A stretch of DNA of 64,000 bases from Streptomyces rubellomurinus (GTDB taxonomy: Bacteria > Actinomycetota > Actinomycetes > Streptomycetales > Streptomycetaceae): NCBI RefSeq assembly GCF_000961885.1, contig NZ_JZKH01000027.1:1-64000 (forward strand). The letters are read 5' to 3'. Shown here piece by piece: positions 56,508 through 64,000 of this stretch (its first letter is position 1; every line of letters begins with the position of its first letter). Position numbers and translations under genes: made by a program. The notes below the pieces were generated by a model. It was given only the letters and a program-made list of their open reading frames with translations, was not told where the DNA came from and ran no database searches.

Positions 56508-57311
56508 ATGTACGGCCAGGGCCAGCAGTACCCGCAGGGACAGCAGCCGTACGGGGGACAGCCCCCGTACGGGCCGCCGCAGCCGCAGCCGCCGTACGGC
56601 GCGCAGCAGCCCCAGTACGGCTACCCGCAGCAGCAGCCCTACGGCGCGCCCCAGCAGCCGTACGGCGCCCCGCAGCAGCAGCCGTACGGCGGCTACCCGG
56701 GCTACGCCGAGCCGCCCCGCAAGGGCAAGGGGGGCCTGGTGGCCGGCCTGGTGATCGGCGCGCTGGTGCTCGGCGGCGGCGGGTTCGCCGCGTGGAAGTT
56801 CCTCGGCGGCTCGGACAAGGCCGGCGCGTACAAGCTCACCGCCCCGCAGTCGCTGCCGGACGGGTACACCCAGAAGTCCTTCGAGGAGAAGCCGGTCGAC
56901 CAGAGCAAGCCCGAGGCGGCGAAGTTCGGCAAGGACCTGCACGCCCTCGGCGCCAGCTACAACAAGGGCTCGGACGCGCTCGACTTCATCTCGGTGGCCG
57001 GCATCTACGGCGAGCTCAACGACCCGGGCCAGCTGATCGACCAGTCGCGCAAGGACTCCTCCACCGCGGTCACCTGGTCCACCCCGCTCACCGACTTCCC
57101 GGCGAACGACGACAAGAGCTCGTCCGGGCGGCTCGCCTGCGGCGTCACCAGCGTGATCGGCAAGCCCGGCCCGACCATCTGCGTCTGGGCCGACAACTCC
57201 ACCTACGGCCGGGTCAGCTTCTCCAAGAGCGCCGGCGGCCAGGGCCTCACCGCCGCCCAGGCCGCGGACAAGACCCGGGCCATCCGCGACGCCATGAAGG
57301 TCGCGAAGTAA
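56508..57311 (+). CDS. Pro/Gln/Tyr-rich single-span membrane protein (paralogue 1)
   Basis: The 267-residue product has a PYGQ-type repeated cytoplasmic N-terminus (residues 1-70, [10 protein letters not shown]), one transmembrane helix (about 79-100, [21 protein letters not shown]) and an extracytoplasmic domain ending with a CGV...CVWADNST segment. The next gene has the same architecture and a matching CAWADSSS segment, so the two are tandem paralogues. ATG 56508 follows GGGGGAG. No functional motif is known to me; the Gln/Pro/Tyr tail recalls actinomycete membrane proteins of the kinase-substrate or secretion type. Confidence 0.75.
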   Translation: MYGQGQQYPQGQQPYGGQPPYGPPQPQPPYGAQQPQYGYPQQQPYGAPQQPYGAPQQQPYGGYPGYAEPPRKGKGGLVAGLVIGALVLGGGGFAAWKFLGGSDKAGAYKLTAPQSLPDGYTQKSFEEKPVDQSKPEAAKFGKDLHALGASYNKGSDALDFISVAGIYGELNDPGQLIDQSRKDSSTAVTWSTPLTDFPANDDKSSSGRLACGVTSVIGKPGPTICVWADNSTYGRVSFSKSAGGQGLTAAQAADKTRAIRDAMKVAK

Positions 57312-57335
57312 CCCGTCACCCAGAAAGGGACACCC

Positions 57336-58112
57336 GTGTCCGAGCAGAACCCCTACGGCGCGCCCCAGCAGCCGGGGTACCCGGCGACCCCGCCGCCGGC
57401 CGCTCCCGGTTACGGTGGCGTTCCGGCCCAGCCGGGCTACGACGCCGCGCAGCAGCCCGGCTACCCGGGTGCCTACCCCGGCTACGGCGGCGCGTACGCC
57501 CCGGTGCCGCCGCCGAAGCGGTCCCGCAAGGGCCTGTGGATCACGCTCGGCACCATCGGGGCCGTGGTGGTGATCGGCGGCGGGGCGCTGGCGTACTTCG
57601 TCTACGACGCCACCAGCAACGCGGGCACCCAGAAGATCGTCCTCCCGGCGAACTTCAAGGACACCACCCGCAACGACGACAACCCCGTCAGCGCCGCCAT
57701 GGAGAAGGCGATGACGGACAGCCTCGGCAAGGGCGACGGCAACTGGAAGCCCACCGGCGTCGCCGGCGTCTACCAGAACTCCTCCTCGGAGCCGGACCTG
57801 ATCGTGGCCGGCGCCTACGGCAAGGTCCTGATGCCGAAGAAGGAGCTGGACGCGGCGTTCGACGGCGTCTCCTCCAAGGGCTCGGAGGTCACCGACCGGC
57901 ACTCCGTGGACGCCGGCCCCAAGGGCGGCGAGATGGAGTGCGCCAACGTCACCCAGACCGACACCCCCAAGATGGGCATCTGCGCCTGGGCCGACAGCAG
58001 CAGCCTCGTCATGGTGATGAAGGTGCCCCAGGACGAGAACAGCAAGCCCGACCTGGACAAGCTCGCCGCCGACACCCGCGACCTGCGCGCGGTCTCCGAG
58101 GTGCCGAAGTAA
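57336..58112 (+). CDS. Pro/Gly/Tyr-rich single-span membrane protein (paralogue 2)
   Basis: The 258-residue product starts at GTG 57336 behind AGAAAGGGA, 24 bases after the first paralogue, so they share an operon. Parts are a PGY-repeat N-terminus (residues 1-58), one helix (about 65-88, [24 protein letters not shown]) and an outer domain with EMECANVT and [10 protein letters not shown]. The two cysteines could pair; paralogue 1 has equivalents ([17 protein letters not shown]). A perfect terminator ends the unit. Function unknown. Confidence 0.75.
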   Translation: MSEQNPYGAPQQPGYPATPPPAAPGYGGVPAQPGYDAAQQPGYPGAYPGYGGAYAPVPPPKRSRKGLWITLGTIGAVVVIGGGALAYFVYDATSNAGTQKIVLPANFKDTTRNDDNPVSAAMEKAMTDSLGKGDGNWKPTGVAGVYQNSSSEPDLIVAGAYGKVLMPKKELDAAFDGVSSKGSEVTDRHSVDAGPKGGEMECANVTQTDTPKMGICAWADSSSLVMVMKVPQDENSKPDLDKLAADTRDLRAVSEVPK

Positions 58113-58138
58113 CCGGCGCCGCACGGCGGACACCGAAC

Positions 58139-58180
58139 GCGCGAGGGGCCCCGCACCGAACGGTGCGGGGCCCCTCGCGC
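58139..58180. terminator. Perfect bidirectional terminator between paralogue 2 and clpX
   Basis: A 20-base-pair stem with no mismatch (58139-58158 with 58161-58180) separates the plus-strand pair from the convergent clpX gene. Confidence 0.93.
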
Positions 58181-58191
58181 GTTCCGGGCGG

Positions 58192-59481
58192 TCAGGCGCT
58201 CTTCTCGCGCCGCTCGCGCTTGATCATGTCGCGCGGGACGAGGGTCGGGATCGCGTGCTTGGAGACCACGTCCCCGGTGACCACCACGCGGGCGACGTCC
58301 TGGCGCGAGGGGACCTCGTACATCACGGACATCAGCACCTCCTCCATGATGGCCCGCAGCCCGCGCGCGCCGGTGCCGCGCAGGATCGCCTGGTCGGCGA
58401 TCGCCTCCAGCGCGTCCCGCGAGAACTCCAGCTCCACGCCGTCCAGTTCGAACAGCTTGCGGTACTGCTTCACCAGCGCGTTGCGCGGCTCGGTGAGGAT
58501 CTGCAGCAGCGCCTCGCGGTCCAGGTTGTGCACGCTGGTGATCACCGGCAGCCGGCCGATGAACTCCGGGATCATGCCGAACTTCACCAGGTCCTCGGGC
58601 ATCACCTGGCGGAAGTGGTCGCTGGCGTCCGACTCCCGCTTCGAGCGGATGTTGGCGCCGAAGCCGATGCCCTTGGCACCCGCGCGGCCCTCGATGATCC
58701 GCTCCAGGCCGGCGAACGCGCCGCCGACGATGAACAGCACGTTGGTGGTGTCGATCTGGATGAACTCCTGGTGCGGGTGCTTGCGGCCCCCCTGCGGCGG
58801 CACCGAGGCGGTGGTGCCCTCCAGGATCTTCAGCAGTGCCTGCTGCACGCCCTCGCCGGAGACGTCCCGGGTGATCGACGGGTTCTCGCTCTTGCGCGCG
58901 ACCTTGTCGATCTCGTCGATGTAGATGATCCCGGTCTCGGCCTTCTTGACGTCGTAGTCGGCCGCCTGGATCAGCTTGAGCAGGATGTTCTCGACGTCCT
59001 CGCCGACGTACCCGGCCTCGGTCAGCGCGGTGGCGTCCGCGATCGCGAACGGCACGTTCAGCATCCGGGCCAGGGTCTGCGCCAGCAGCGTCTTGCCGGA
59101 GCCGGTCGGGCCCAGCAGCAGGATGTTGGACTTCGCCAGCTCGATGGCGTCCTCGCGGCCGTTGCCGCCGCTGCGGCCCGCCTCACCCGCCTGCACGCGC
59201 TTGTAGTGGTTGTAGACCGCGACCGACAGCGCCTTCTTGGCGAGGTCCTGGCCGACCACGTACTGGTCCAGGAACTCGTAGATCTCGCGCGGCTTCGGCA
59301 GTTCCTCGAAGCGCACCTCGGAGGTCTCGGCGAGCTCCTCCTCGATGATCTCGTTGCACAGGTCGATGCACTCGTCGCAGATGTACACGCCTGGGCCGGC
59401 GATCAGCTTCTTCACCTGCTTCTGCGACTTGCCGCAGAACGAGCACTTGAGCAGGTCGCCACCGTCTCCGATGCGTGCCAC
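58192..59481 (-). CDS. clpX: ATP-dependent Clp protease ATPase subunit ClpX
   Basis: This 429-residue AAA+ unfoldase delivers tagged proteins to ClpP. The N-terminal zinc-binding domain has CSFC (Cys13, Cys16) and CDEC (Cys35, Cys38); the Walker A GPTGSGKT and Walker [10 protein letters not shown] follow, and the tripeptide-like IGF loop region appears as IGFGANI. Length is normal. It lies about 250 bases after clpP2 in the same direction and is convergent to the paralogue pair. In streptomycetes ClpXP degrades regulators of development and the SsrA-tagged proteins. Confidence 0.98.
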   Translation of the reverse strand: MARIGDGGDLLKCSFCGKSQKQVKKLIAGPGVYICDECIDLCNEIIEEELAETSEVRFEELPKPREIYEFLDQYVVGQDLAKKALSVAVYNHYKRVQAGEAGRSGGNGREDAIELAKSNILLLGPTGSGKTLLAQTLARMLNVPFAIADATALTEAGYVGEDVENILLKLIQAADYDVKKAETGIIYIDEIDKVARKSENPSITRDVSGEGVQQALLKILEGTTASVPPQGGRKHPHQEFIQIDTTNVLFIVGGAFAGLERIIEGRAGAKGIGFGANIRSKRESDASDHFRQVMPEDLVKFGMIPEFIGRLPVITSVHNLDREALLQILTEPRNALVKQYRKLFELDGVELEFSRDALEAIADQAILRGTGARGLRAIMEEVLMSVMYEVPSRQDVARVVVTGDVVSKHAIPTLVPRDMIKRERREKSA

Positions 59482-59731
59482 GAGGTGCTTCCCCTTCGCC
59501 AGGGGCCCCGCAGGGGTTCCGGGGCCTGGTGCTGTGGACCGTCGACGCCCGACGGCGATCGGTCTCGCTATCCGAAGGTACTCTGCCGGGCCGGGGATTC
59601 CGTCCTCTTCGCCGGGTCTGCCCTACGCCCTGGGCGAATTGATACCGAACAGATGCCGTCGCGGCAGAGACCGTCCGAACCGGCGCGGGGCGCACACCGG
59701 GGTGCGCGCCCCGCGCCGGCGGGTGCCGGCC

Positions 59732-60394
59732 TCAGGAGGTCAGCGAGGTCTTGCGGGTGGAGATGATCTGGTCGACCAGGCCGTACTCGACGGCCTCCTC
59801 GGCGGTGAGGATCTTGTCGCGCTCGATGTCGTCGCGCACCTGCTCCACCGACTTGTTGGAGTGCTTCGAGAGCATCTCCTCCAGCTGCTCGCGCATCCGG
59901 AAGATCTCCTTGGCCTGGATCTCCAGGTCCGACACCTGACCGCGGCCGGTCTCGGTGTACGGCTGGTGGATCAGGATACGGGCGTTCGGCAGCGCCATCC
60001 GCTTGCCGGGGGTGCCGGCGGCGAGCAGCACGGCCGCGGCGGAGGCCGCCTGGCCCATGCAGACCGTGGTGATGTCCGGCTTCACGTACTGCATGGTGTC
60101 GTAGATGGCCGTCAGGGCCGTGAACGAGCCGCCGGGCGAGTTGATGTACATCTGGATCTCGCGGTCCGGGTCCATCGACTCCAGGCACAGCAGCTGGGCC
60201 ATGATGTCGTTCGCCGAGACGTCGTCGACCTGCGAGCCGAGGAAGATGATGCGCTCCTCGAACAGCTTCGCGTACGGGTCGTACTCGCGGATGCCCTGCG
60301 TGGTGCGCTCGACGAAGCGCGGGACGATGTAGCGGCCCTCCGCGCGCATGTCCTCGACGCGGGCCTTGGCGGCCGACAGGCTGGGGATGTTCAT
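59732..60394 (-). CDS. clpP2: ATP-dependent Clp protease proteolytic subunit ClpP2
   Basis: This 220-residue serine protease subunit carries Ser118 (GQAASA), His143 (IHQPY) and the Asp in ERDKIL (about 193). It has the longer N-terminus ([20 protein letters not shown]) and [11 protein letters not shown] that separate the second streptomycete ClpP from the first. It follows clpP1 by about 55 bases in the same direction, and the two subunits probably form a mixed double ring driven by ClpX. Confidence 0.97.
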   Translation of the reverse strand: MNIPSLSAAKARVEDMRAEGRYIVPRFVERTTQGIREYDPYAKLFEERIIFLGSQVDDVSANDIMAQLLCLESMDPDREIQMYINSPGGSFTALTAIYDTMQYVKPDITTVCMGQAASAAAVLLAAGTPGKRMALPNARILIHQPYTETGRGQVSDLEIQAKEIFRMREQLEEMLSKHSNKSVEQVRDDIERDKILTAEEAVEYGLVDQIISTRKTSLTS

Positions 60395-60450
60395 GGGGGT
60401 CCTTGTCCTCCGGGGCGTTGGGACGGTGGTGTCGTGGGCCGGGCGGAGGC

Positions 60451-61089
60451 TCAGGCGCCCGTGCCGCCGCCGCCGGGGACGTCCGCGGCGCTGTGCATGA
60501 TGTCGTCGATCAGGCCGTAGGCCTTGGCCTCCTCCGGCGTGAACCAGCGGTCGCGGTCGGAGTCCTGGGTGATCTGCTCGAAGGTCTGGCCGCTGTGGTG
60601 CGCGATCAGCTCGGACATCCGCTTCTTGGTCCGGAGCAGCTGCTCGGCCTGGATGCGGATGTCGGTCGCGGAGCCGCCGAGGCCCGCGGAGGGCTGGTGC
60701 ATCAGGATGTTGGCGTTCGGCAGCGAGAAGCGCTTGCCGGGGGTGCCCGCCGTCAGCAGGAACTGGCCCATCGAGGCCGCCATGCCCATCGCGATGGTGA
60801 CGACGTCGTTCTTGATGTACTGCATGGTGTCGTAGATCGCCATGCCGGCGGAGATCGAGCCACCCGGAGAGTTGATGTAGAGGAAGATGTCCTTGTCCGG
60901 GTCCGCGGCCAGCAGGAGCAGCTGGGCGGTGATCTTGTTGGCGATGTCGTCGTCGACCTGCTGGCCGAGGAAGATGATCCGCTCGCCCAGCAGCCGGTTG
61001 TAGACCTGGTCGCCAAGGCCGCCGAGCACGTCACCAGCGGCGGCGTGCGGCGCCATCGGGCCAGGCATCTGCATCTGCGGGAACGTCAC
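60451..61089 (-). CDS. clpP1: ATP-dependent Clp protease proteolytic subunit ClpP1
   Basis: This 212-residue serine protease subunit has Ser106 (GMAASMG), His131 (LMHQPS) and Asp180 (SDRDRWF) as the catalytic triad. The N-terminal Met/Pro/Gln-rich extension ([11 protein letters not shown]) is typical for the first streptomycete ClpP. ATG 61089 is clear. It opens the clpP1-clpP2 operon, and a ClgR-like site lies about 140 bases before the start, matching the known activation of clpP1 by ClgR. Confidence 0.97.
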   Translation of the reverse strand: MTFPQMQMPGPMAPHAAAGDVLGGLGDQVYNRLLGERIIFLGQQVDDDIANKITAQLLLLAADPDKDIFLYINSPGGSISAGMAIYDTMQYIKNDVVTIAMGMAASMGQFLLTAGTPGKRFSLPNANILMHQPSAGLGGSATDIRIQAEQLLRTKKRMSELIAHHSGQTFEQITQDSDRDRWFTPEEAKAYGLIDDIMHSAADVPGGGGTGA

Positions 61090-61228
61090 TTAGCCACCTG
61101 CTCAGTCGGTTTGGAGGGCCGCTCCACGGCTCTCACGGTGTCGCACAGCTTCCGGGTATCACGTCGTGAATGGTGCTGTCCAAGGACCCTAACGCGCAGG
61201 CCGGGCCGCAGAATCCCTCACGCAGAAC

Positions 61229-61246
61229 TGTTCGCTGTGAGCGCAG
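61229..61246 (-). promoter_or_regulatory. ClgR-like operator upstream of clpP1
   Basis: TGTTCGCTGTGAGCGCAG at 61229-61246 has the split CGCT/AGCG half-sites of ClgR sites described for actinobacterial clp promoters, with a few mismatches. It lies 140-157 bases before the clpP1 start codon. Confidence 0.5.
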
Positions 61247-61275
61247 GGTCGCGCCCTGCCGCGGGTGGGACGAAG

Positions 61276-61309
61276 GCGGGCCCGGACACCGTACGGCGTC
61301 CGGGCCCGC
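61276..61309 (-). terminator. Terminator after tig
   Basis: Twelve perfect pairs (61276-61287 with 61298-61309) enclose a loop that itself contains CCGTACGG; it starts about 30 bases after the tig stop. Confidence 0.9.
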
Positions 61310-61340
61310 TGCGCGTTGCCTCAGGGGGCTACCGGGGCAC

Positions 61341-62729
61341 TCAGGCCTCGGTGCTCTCCTCGGTCTTCTCGTCGGCGGCGGCCTCGACGGTCTCGCCCGC
61401 CTCGTCCTCGTCGTCGAAGTTGACCTCGTTGCCCTCGGTGTCGACGACCTTGGCGGCCTCGACCACGGTGGCCAGCGCCTTGCCGCGGGCGACCTCGCCG
61501 ACCAGCAGCGGAACCTGGCCGCCCTGGACGACCTGCTGCGCGAACTGGTCCGGGGTCAGGCCCGAGCCGGCGGCGCGGCGGATGAGGTGCTCGGTGAGCT
61601 CCTCCTGGTTAACACCCAGCTCCTCGTCGGCGACGATCTGGTCCAGGACGAACTGGGTCTTGATGCCCTTCTTCGCCTGCTCCTCGATCTCCGCGTCCCA
61701 CTCCTCGCGGGTCTTGCCCTGGGTCTCCAGGTAGGTGTCGAGGTTCAGGCCCATCGGCTCCAGCTGGTGGTGCTCCAGGTTGTGCTTGCGGGTCTGGATC
61801 TCGTCCGCGAGCAGCTTCTCCGGGAACTCGATCTCGACCAGGGCGAGCAGCGCGTCGAGCACCTTCTCCTGGGCCTGGGTGGCCTGGTCGTACTCCTTCA
61901 TGCGCTCCAGGCGCTTGCGGGAGTCGGCGCGCAGGTCCTCCAGGGTGTCGAACTCGCTGGCCAGCTGGGCGAACTCGTCGTCCAGCGCCGGCAGCTCCTT
62001 CTCCTGGACGGCCGTGACGGTGACGGTGACCTCGGAGGTCTTGCCCGCCTGGGTGCCGCCCTTGAGCTCGGTCTCGAAGGTCTTCTCCTCGCCGGCCGAC
62101 AGGCCGACGACGGCCTCGTCGATGCCGTCGATCAGGCGGCCCGAGCCGATCTCGTAGCTCACGCCGGTGGCGGTGCCGTCCTCCGGCACCTCGCCGTCGA
62201 CCTTGGCGACCAGGTCGACGACCACGACGTCACCCTCGGCGGCGGCGCGCTCGACGTCCTTGACGGAGGAGAAGCGCTCGCGCAGCTGCTCCAGCGACTT
62301 GTCGATGTCCTCGTCGGCGACCACGATCGGGTCGACGGTCACCTCGATGGAGGAGAACTCCGGCAGGGTGATCTCGGGACGGACGTCCACCTCGGCGGTG
62401 AACTTCAGGTCGCCGCCATCGGCGATCTTCTCGACACCCTCGATGTTGGTGATGTCGGGCTGGCCGAGGACCTCGATCTTGCCCTCGTCGACGGCCTGCG
62501 TGTAGAAGCGCGGCAGGGCGTCGTTGACGGCCTCCTCCAGCACGGCACCACGGCCGAAGCGCTGGTCGATGACCCGGTTCGGGATCTTGCCCTTGCGGAA
62601 GCCCGGGACCGAGACCTGCTGGTTGATCTTCTTGTACGCCGCGTCGAGGCTGGGCTTGAGCTCCTCGAAGGGCACCTCGACGGTGAGTCGAACCCGGGTC
62701 GGGTTCAGAGTCTCGACGGCGCTCTTCAC
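61341..62729 (-). CDS. tig: Trigger factor
   Basis: This 462-residue ribosome-bound chaperone and peptidyl-prolyl isomerase meets nascent chains. The ribosome-binding loop is in [13 protein letters not shown], followed by the FKBP-like domain (about residues 150-240) and a long C-terminal helical domain with an acidic tail rich in Glu/Asp. GTG 62729 ([20 protein letters not shown]) has GGAGA upstream; the frame continues to 62915 without conserved sequence. It sits upstream of clpP1 with its own terminator, the usual tig-clpP1-clpP2-clpX order. Confidence 0.97.
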   Translation of the reverse strand: MKSAVETLNPTRVRLTVEVPFEELKPSLDAAYKKINQQVSVPGFRKGKIPNRVIDQRFGRGAVLEEAVNDALPRFYTQAVDEGKIEVLGQPDITNIEGVEKIADGGDLKFTAEVDVRPEITLPEFSSIEVTVDPIVVADEDIDKSLEQLRERFSSVKDVERAAAEGDVVVVDLVAKVDGEVPEDGTATGVSYEIGSGRLIDGIDEAVVGLSAGEEKTFETELKGGTQAGKTSEVTVTVTAVQEKELPALDDEFAQLASEFDTLEDLRADSRKRLERMKEYDQATQAQEKVLDALLALVEIEFPEKLLADEIQTRKHNLEHHQLEPMGLNLDTYLETQGKTREEWDAEIEEQAKKGIKTQFVLDQIVADEELGVNQEELTEHLIRRAAGSGLTPDQFAQQVVQGGQVPLLVGEVARGKALATVVEAAKVVDTEGNEVNFDDEDEAGETVEAAADEKTEESTEA

Positions 62730-62941
62730 GGTTAGGTCTCCTATGGGCTTGCGGTCGGGTTGCCTCCGCCCGTACCCGCCACCCGGCCTGGGGCCGGTAC
62801 GGGCGGTTCGGACGAGACGGGCGATGGGCGGTTGGAGCTGCATCTCCCGTGGGGGTGGACGGTGAGCGTGACTCCTCGCCCTCGTGCGGTTGACCTGGGT
62901 TGACACCGCAGGCACTACCGCCAGCGCCCCATCCTACCGGT

Positions 62942-62948
62942 ACCACGA
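62942..62948 (-). promoter_or_regulatory. Possible -10 box for tig
   Basis: TAGGAT on the minus strand, about 205 bases before the tig start, matches the -10 consensus of the main streptomycete sigma factor. No clear TTGAC box lies 17-18 bases before it, so confidence is low. Confidence 0.3.
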
Positions 62949-63027
62949 AAGGCGGACGCCAGACGCCACCGTACCGCCCTACAGAACAGGGCCCCGCCCC
63001 GATGGGCGAGACCCTGCGCACTCACTG

Positions 63028-63101
63028 TCGGGGTGACCGGATTCGAACCGACGGCCTTCCGCTCCCAAAGCGGACGCGCTACCAAACTGCGCCACACCCC
63101 G
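63028..63101 (-). tRNA. tRNA-Pro (anticodon TGG)
   Basis: A 74-base cloverleaf on the minus strand begins CGGGGTGTGGCGCAGTTTGG. The anticodon stem TCCGC/GCGGA encloses TTTGGGA, giving anticodon TGG for proline codons CCA/CCG. The T loop has TTCGAAT and the discriminator is A. It is divergent from the tRNA-Gly gene about 210 bases away. Confidence 0.97.
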
Positions 63102-63312
63102 TGGTGCCGAGAGGAAGCGTACACGGCGGGCAAGTTCGGCTCGCGGACTTATTCCGGGGCCGTTCACGGGTTCGCCCGGGGCCGCTCGCGGGTTCGCCGG
63201 GGGCCGTCCGGAGCCGTTCCGGGGCCGCGGGGCGGAAATGCGGTGTGCATGAGGACGGCGGGACCAGGTACGCTGTCCCAGACCTTCCGGCCGGAGACGT
63301 CCGGATGATCAT

Positions 63313-63383
63313 GCGGGCGTAGCTCAATGGTAGAGCCCTAGTCTTCCAAACTAGTCACGCGAGTTCGATTCTCGTCGCCCGCT
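63313..63383 (+). tRNA. tRNA-Gly (anticodon TCC)
   Basis: A 71-base cloverleaf begins GCGGGCGTAGCTCAATGGTA. The anticodon loop CTTCCAA gives TCC, reading glycine codons GGA/GGG. The T loop has TTCGATT and the discriminator is T. Unlike the other tRNA genes here, CCA is encoded (63384-63386). Confidence 0.97.
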
Positions 63384-63389
63384 CCACAG

Positions 63390-63424
63390 GTCCGGCCCCG
63401 GTGCGCTCCGCACCGGGGCCGGAC
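63390..63424 (+). terminator. Terminator after tRNA-Gly
   Basis: A 16-base-pair perfect stem (63390-63405 with 63409-63424, loop CTC) begins four bases after the encoded CCA and can also end the convergent gene. Confidence 0.92.
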
Positions 63425-63437
63425 GCGTTTTCGCCGC

Positions 63438-63992
63438 CTACAGCCCCAGCCGGGCCGCCCGGGCGGCGGCCCGGTCGAGCAGCTGGTGGACGTCGCCCGC
63501 GCGGGTGCTGGGCCGGTCGTTGTACTCGTCCGGGGAGCTCGCCGGGCGGCCGGTGGCGTGCAGCACCTCCATCAGCTGGACCCGGGCCGTGCGCACGGTC
63601 GCCGGGGTGCCGTAGCCGTGCGCGAGGACGGCGGCCTGGGCGCCGAGCAGGCAGACCCGTCCGGCGGAGTCCCACATCGCGCCCTGCAGCCAGCCGTGGG
63701 CGCCGAGGTAGCGGGAGGCCAGCCGCAGGTGGTCGGCGGCGCTCACCGGCACCGGGCGCGCCGGGCGGCGCAGCGCCCGGTCGAGCAGGGTGGCGCGGGG
63801 CTGCGGGTACCCGGCGTGCCAGGGCCGCGGGGTGCTGCCGTACGGGCAGACGTAGGGCACCGGGGTACGGGCGGGGGCGGGCAGCGAGGCGAGGTAGGCC
63901 TCGATCTCGGCGACCAGGCCGGAGCCGTCCGGATGGACGGGGTACGGCGGCGGGGGCGTCAGGTCGGTGCGGGCCGTGTCGGTGCGGGCCAT
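63438..63992 (-). CDS. Hypothetical protein, possibly DUF6197-like; start near window edge
   Basis: The 184-residue product has a Pro/Thr-rich start (residues 1-60) and a helical second half with LGAHGWLQGAMWDSAGRVCLLGAQAAV, which recalls the W-Q-G and CLLGA pattern of actinomycete DUF6197 proteins; this match is from memory and unchecked. ATG 63992 is used, but the frame could start earlier beyond the right edge. It is convergent to tRNA-Gly and ends just after its terminator. Function unknown. Confidence 0.6.
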   Translation of the reverse strand: MARTDTARTDLTPPPPYPVHPDGSGLVAEIEAYLASLPAPARTPVPYVCPYGSTPRPWHAGYPQPRATLLDRALRRPARPVPVSAADHLRLASRYLGAHGWLQGAMWDSAGRVCLLGAQAAVLAHGYGTPATVRTARVQLMEVLHATGRPASSPDEYNDRPSTRAGDVHQLLDRAAARAARLGL

Positions 63993-64000
63993 GTCGGTGC

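Overview
The window is chromosomal DNA from a high-GC actinomycete. Gene content, gene order, codon bias, GTG starts and several homologues typical of the group point to Streptomyces or the close relative Kitasatospora. The order comEC-comEA-degV-leuS ... rsfS-nadD ... proA-proB-obgE-rpmA-rplU-rne ... rodA-PBP2-mreDCB-ndk-folC ... valS ... clpX-clpP2-clpP1-tig is the conserved core arrangement of streptomycetes. I see no transposase, integrase, prophage, CRISPR array or rRNA.

Layout. 0-9 kb (minus strand): comEC (runs off the left edge), comEA, a DegV protein, a membrane coiled-coil protein, and leuS. leuS is preceded by a 12-codon leader peptide with three consecutive Leu codons and an intrinsic terminator, which looks like transcription attenuation. 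9-14 kb: a TPR-type regulator, three identical tRNA-Ala(GGC) genes, and between the first and second of them a divergent MFS exporter/MmyB-like regulator pair. 13.6-18 kb: a histidine phosphatase that probably starts at CTG, rsfS, a divergent LCP/LytR_C wall protein, nadD and two unlisted tiny membrane proteins (51 and 48 aa). 18-25.7 kb: an M48 protease, two membrane proteins sharing a cytoplasmic motif, proA, proB and a lipoprotein.

25.8-37.6 kb: obgE-rpmA-rplU, RNase E/G, and a DUF2344 protein with its B12-type radical-SAM partner. These two are normally neighbours, but here a GT39 glycosyltransferase and a small orphan gene lie between them. 38-46.5 kb: an M14 carboxypeptidase, then the cell-shape operon mreB-mreC-mreD-PBP2-rodA and ndk. 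46.5-53.4 kb: folC-DUF4233, a two-gene polysaccharide unit (GT2 synthase plus UDP-GlcNAc 2-epimerase), a secreted GH18 chitinase with a DasR-like operator, and an uncharacterised gene. 53.6-64 kb: valS, a tandem pair of proline/glutamine-rich membrane proteins, clpX, clpP2, clpP1 (with a ClgR-like site), trigger factor, tRNA-Pro(TGG), tRNA-Gly(TCC) and a partial or complete orphan gene.

Most genes serve translation and protein quality control (leuS, valS, L21, L27, obgE, rsfS, RNase E, ClpXP, trigger factor, tRNAs) or the cell envelope (mre cluster, LCP protein, GT2, GT39, chitinase). The best candidates for new biology are the leuS leader, the paired DnaA boxes before comEA, the GT39 insertion in a conserved radical-SAM locus, two membrane-protein families with shared motifs, and repeated or duplicated stop codons at the 3' ends of several genes. 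Coordinates and motifs were read by eye; functional statements about families come from general knowledge and were not checked by search.
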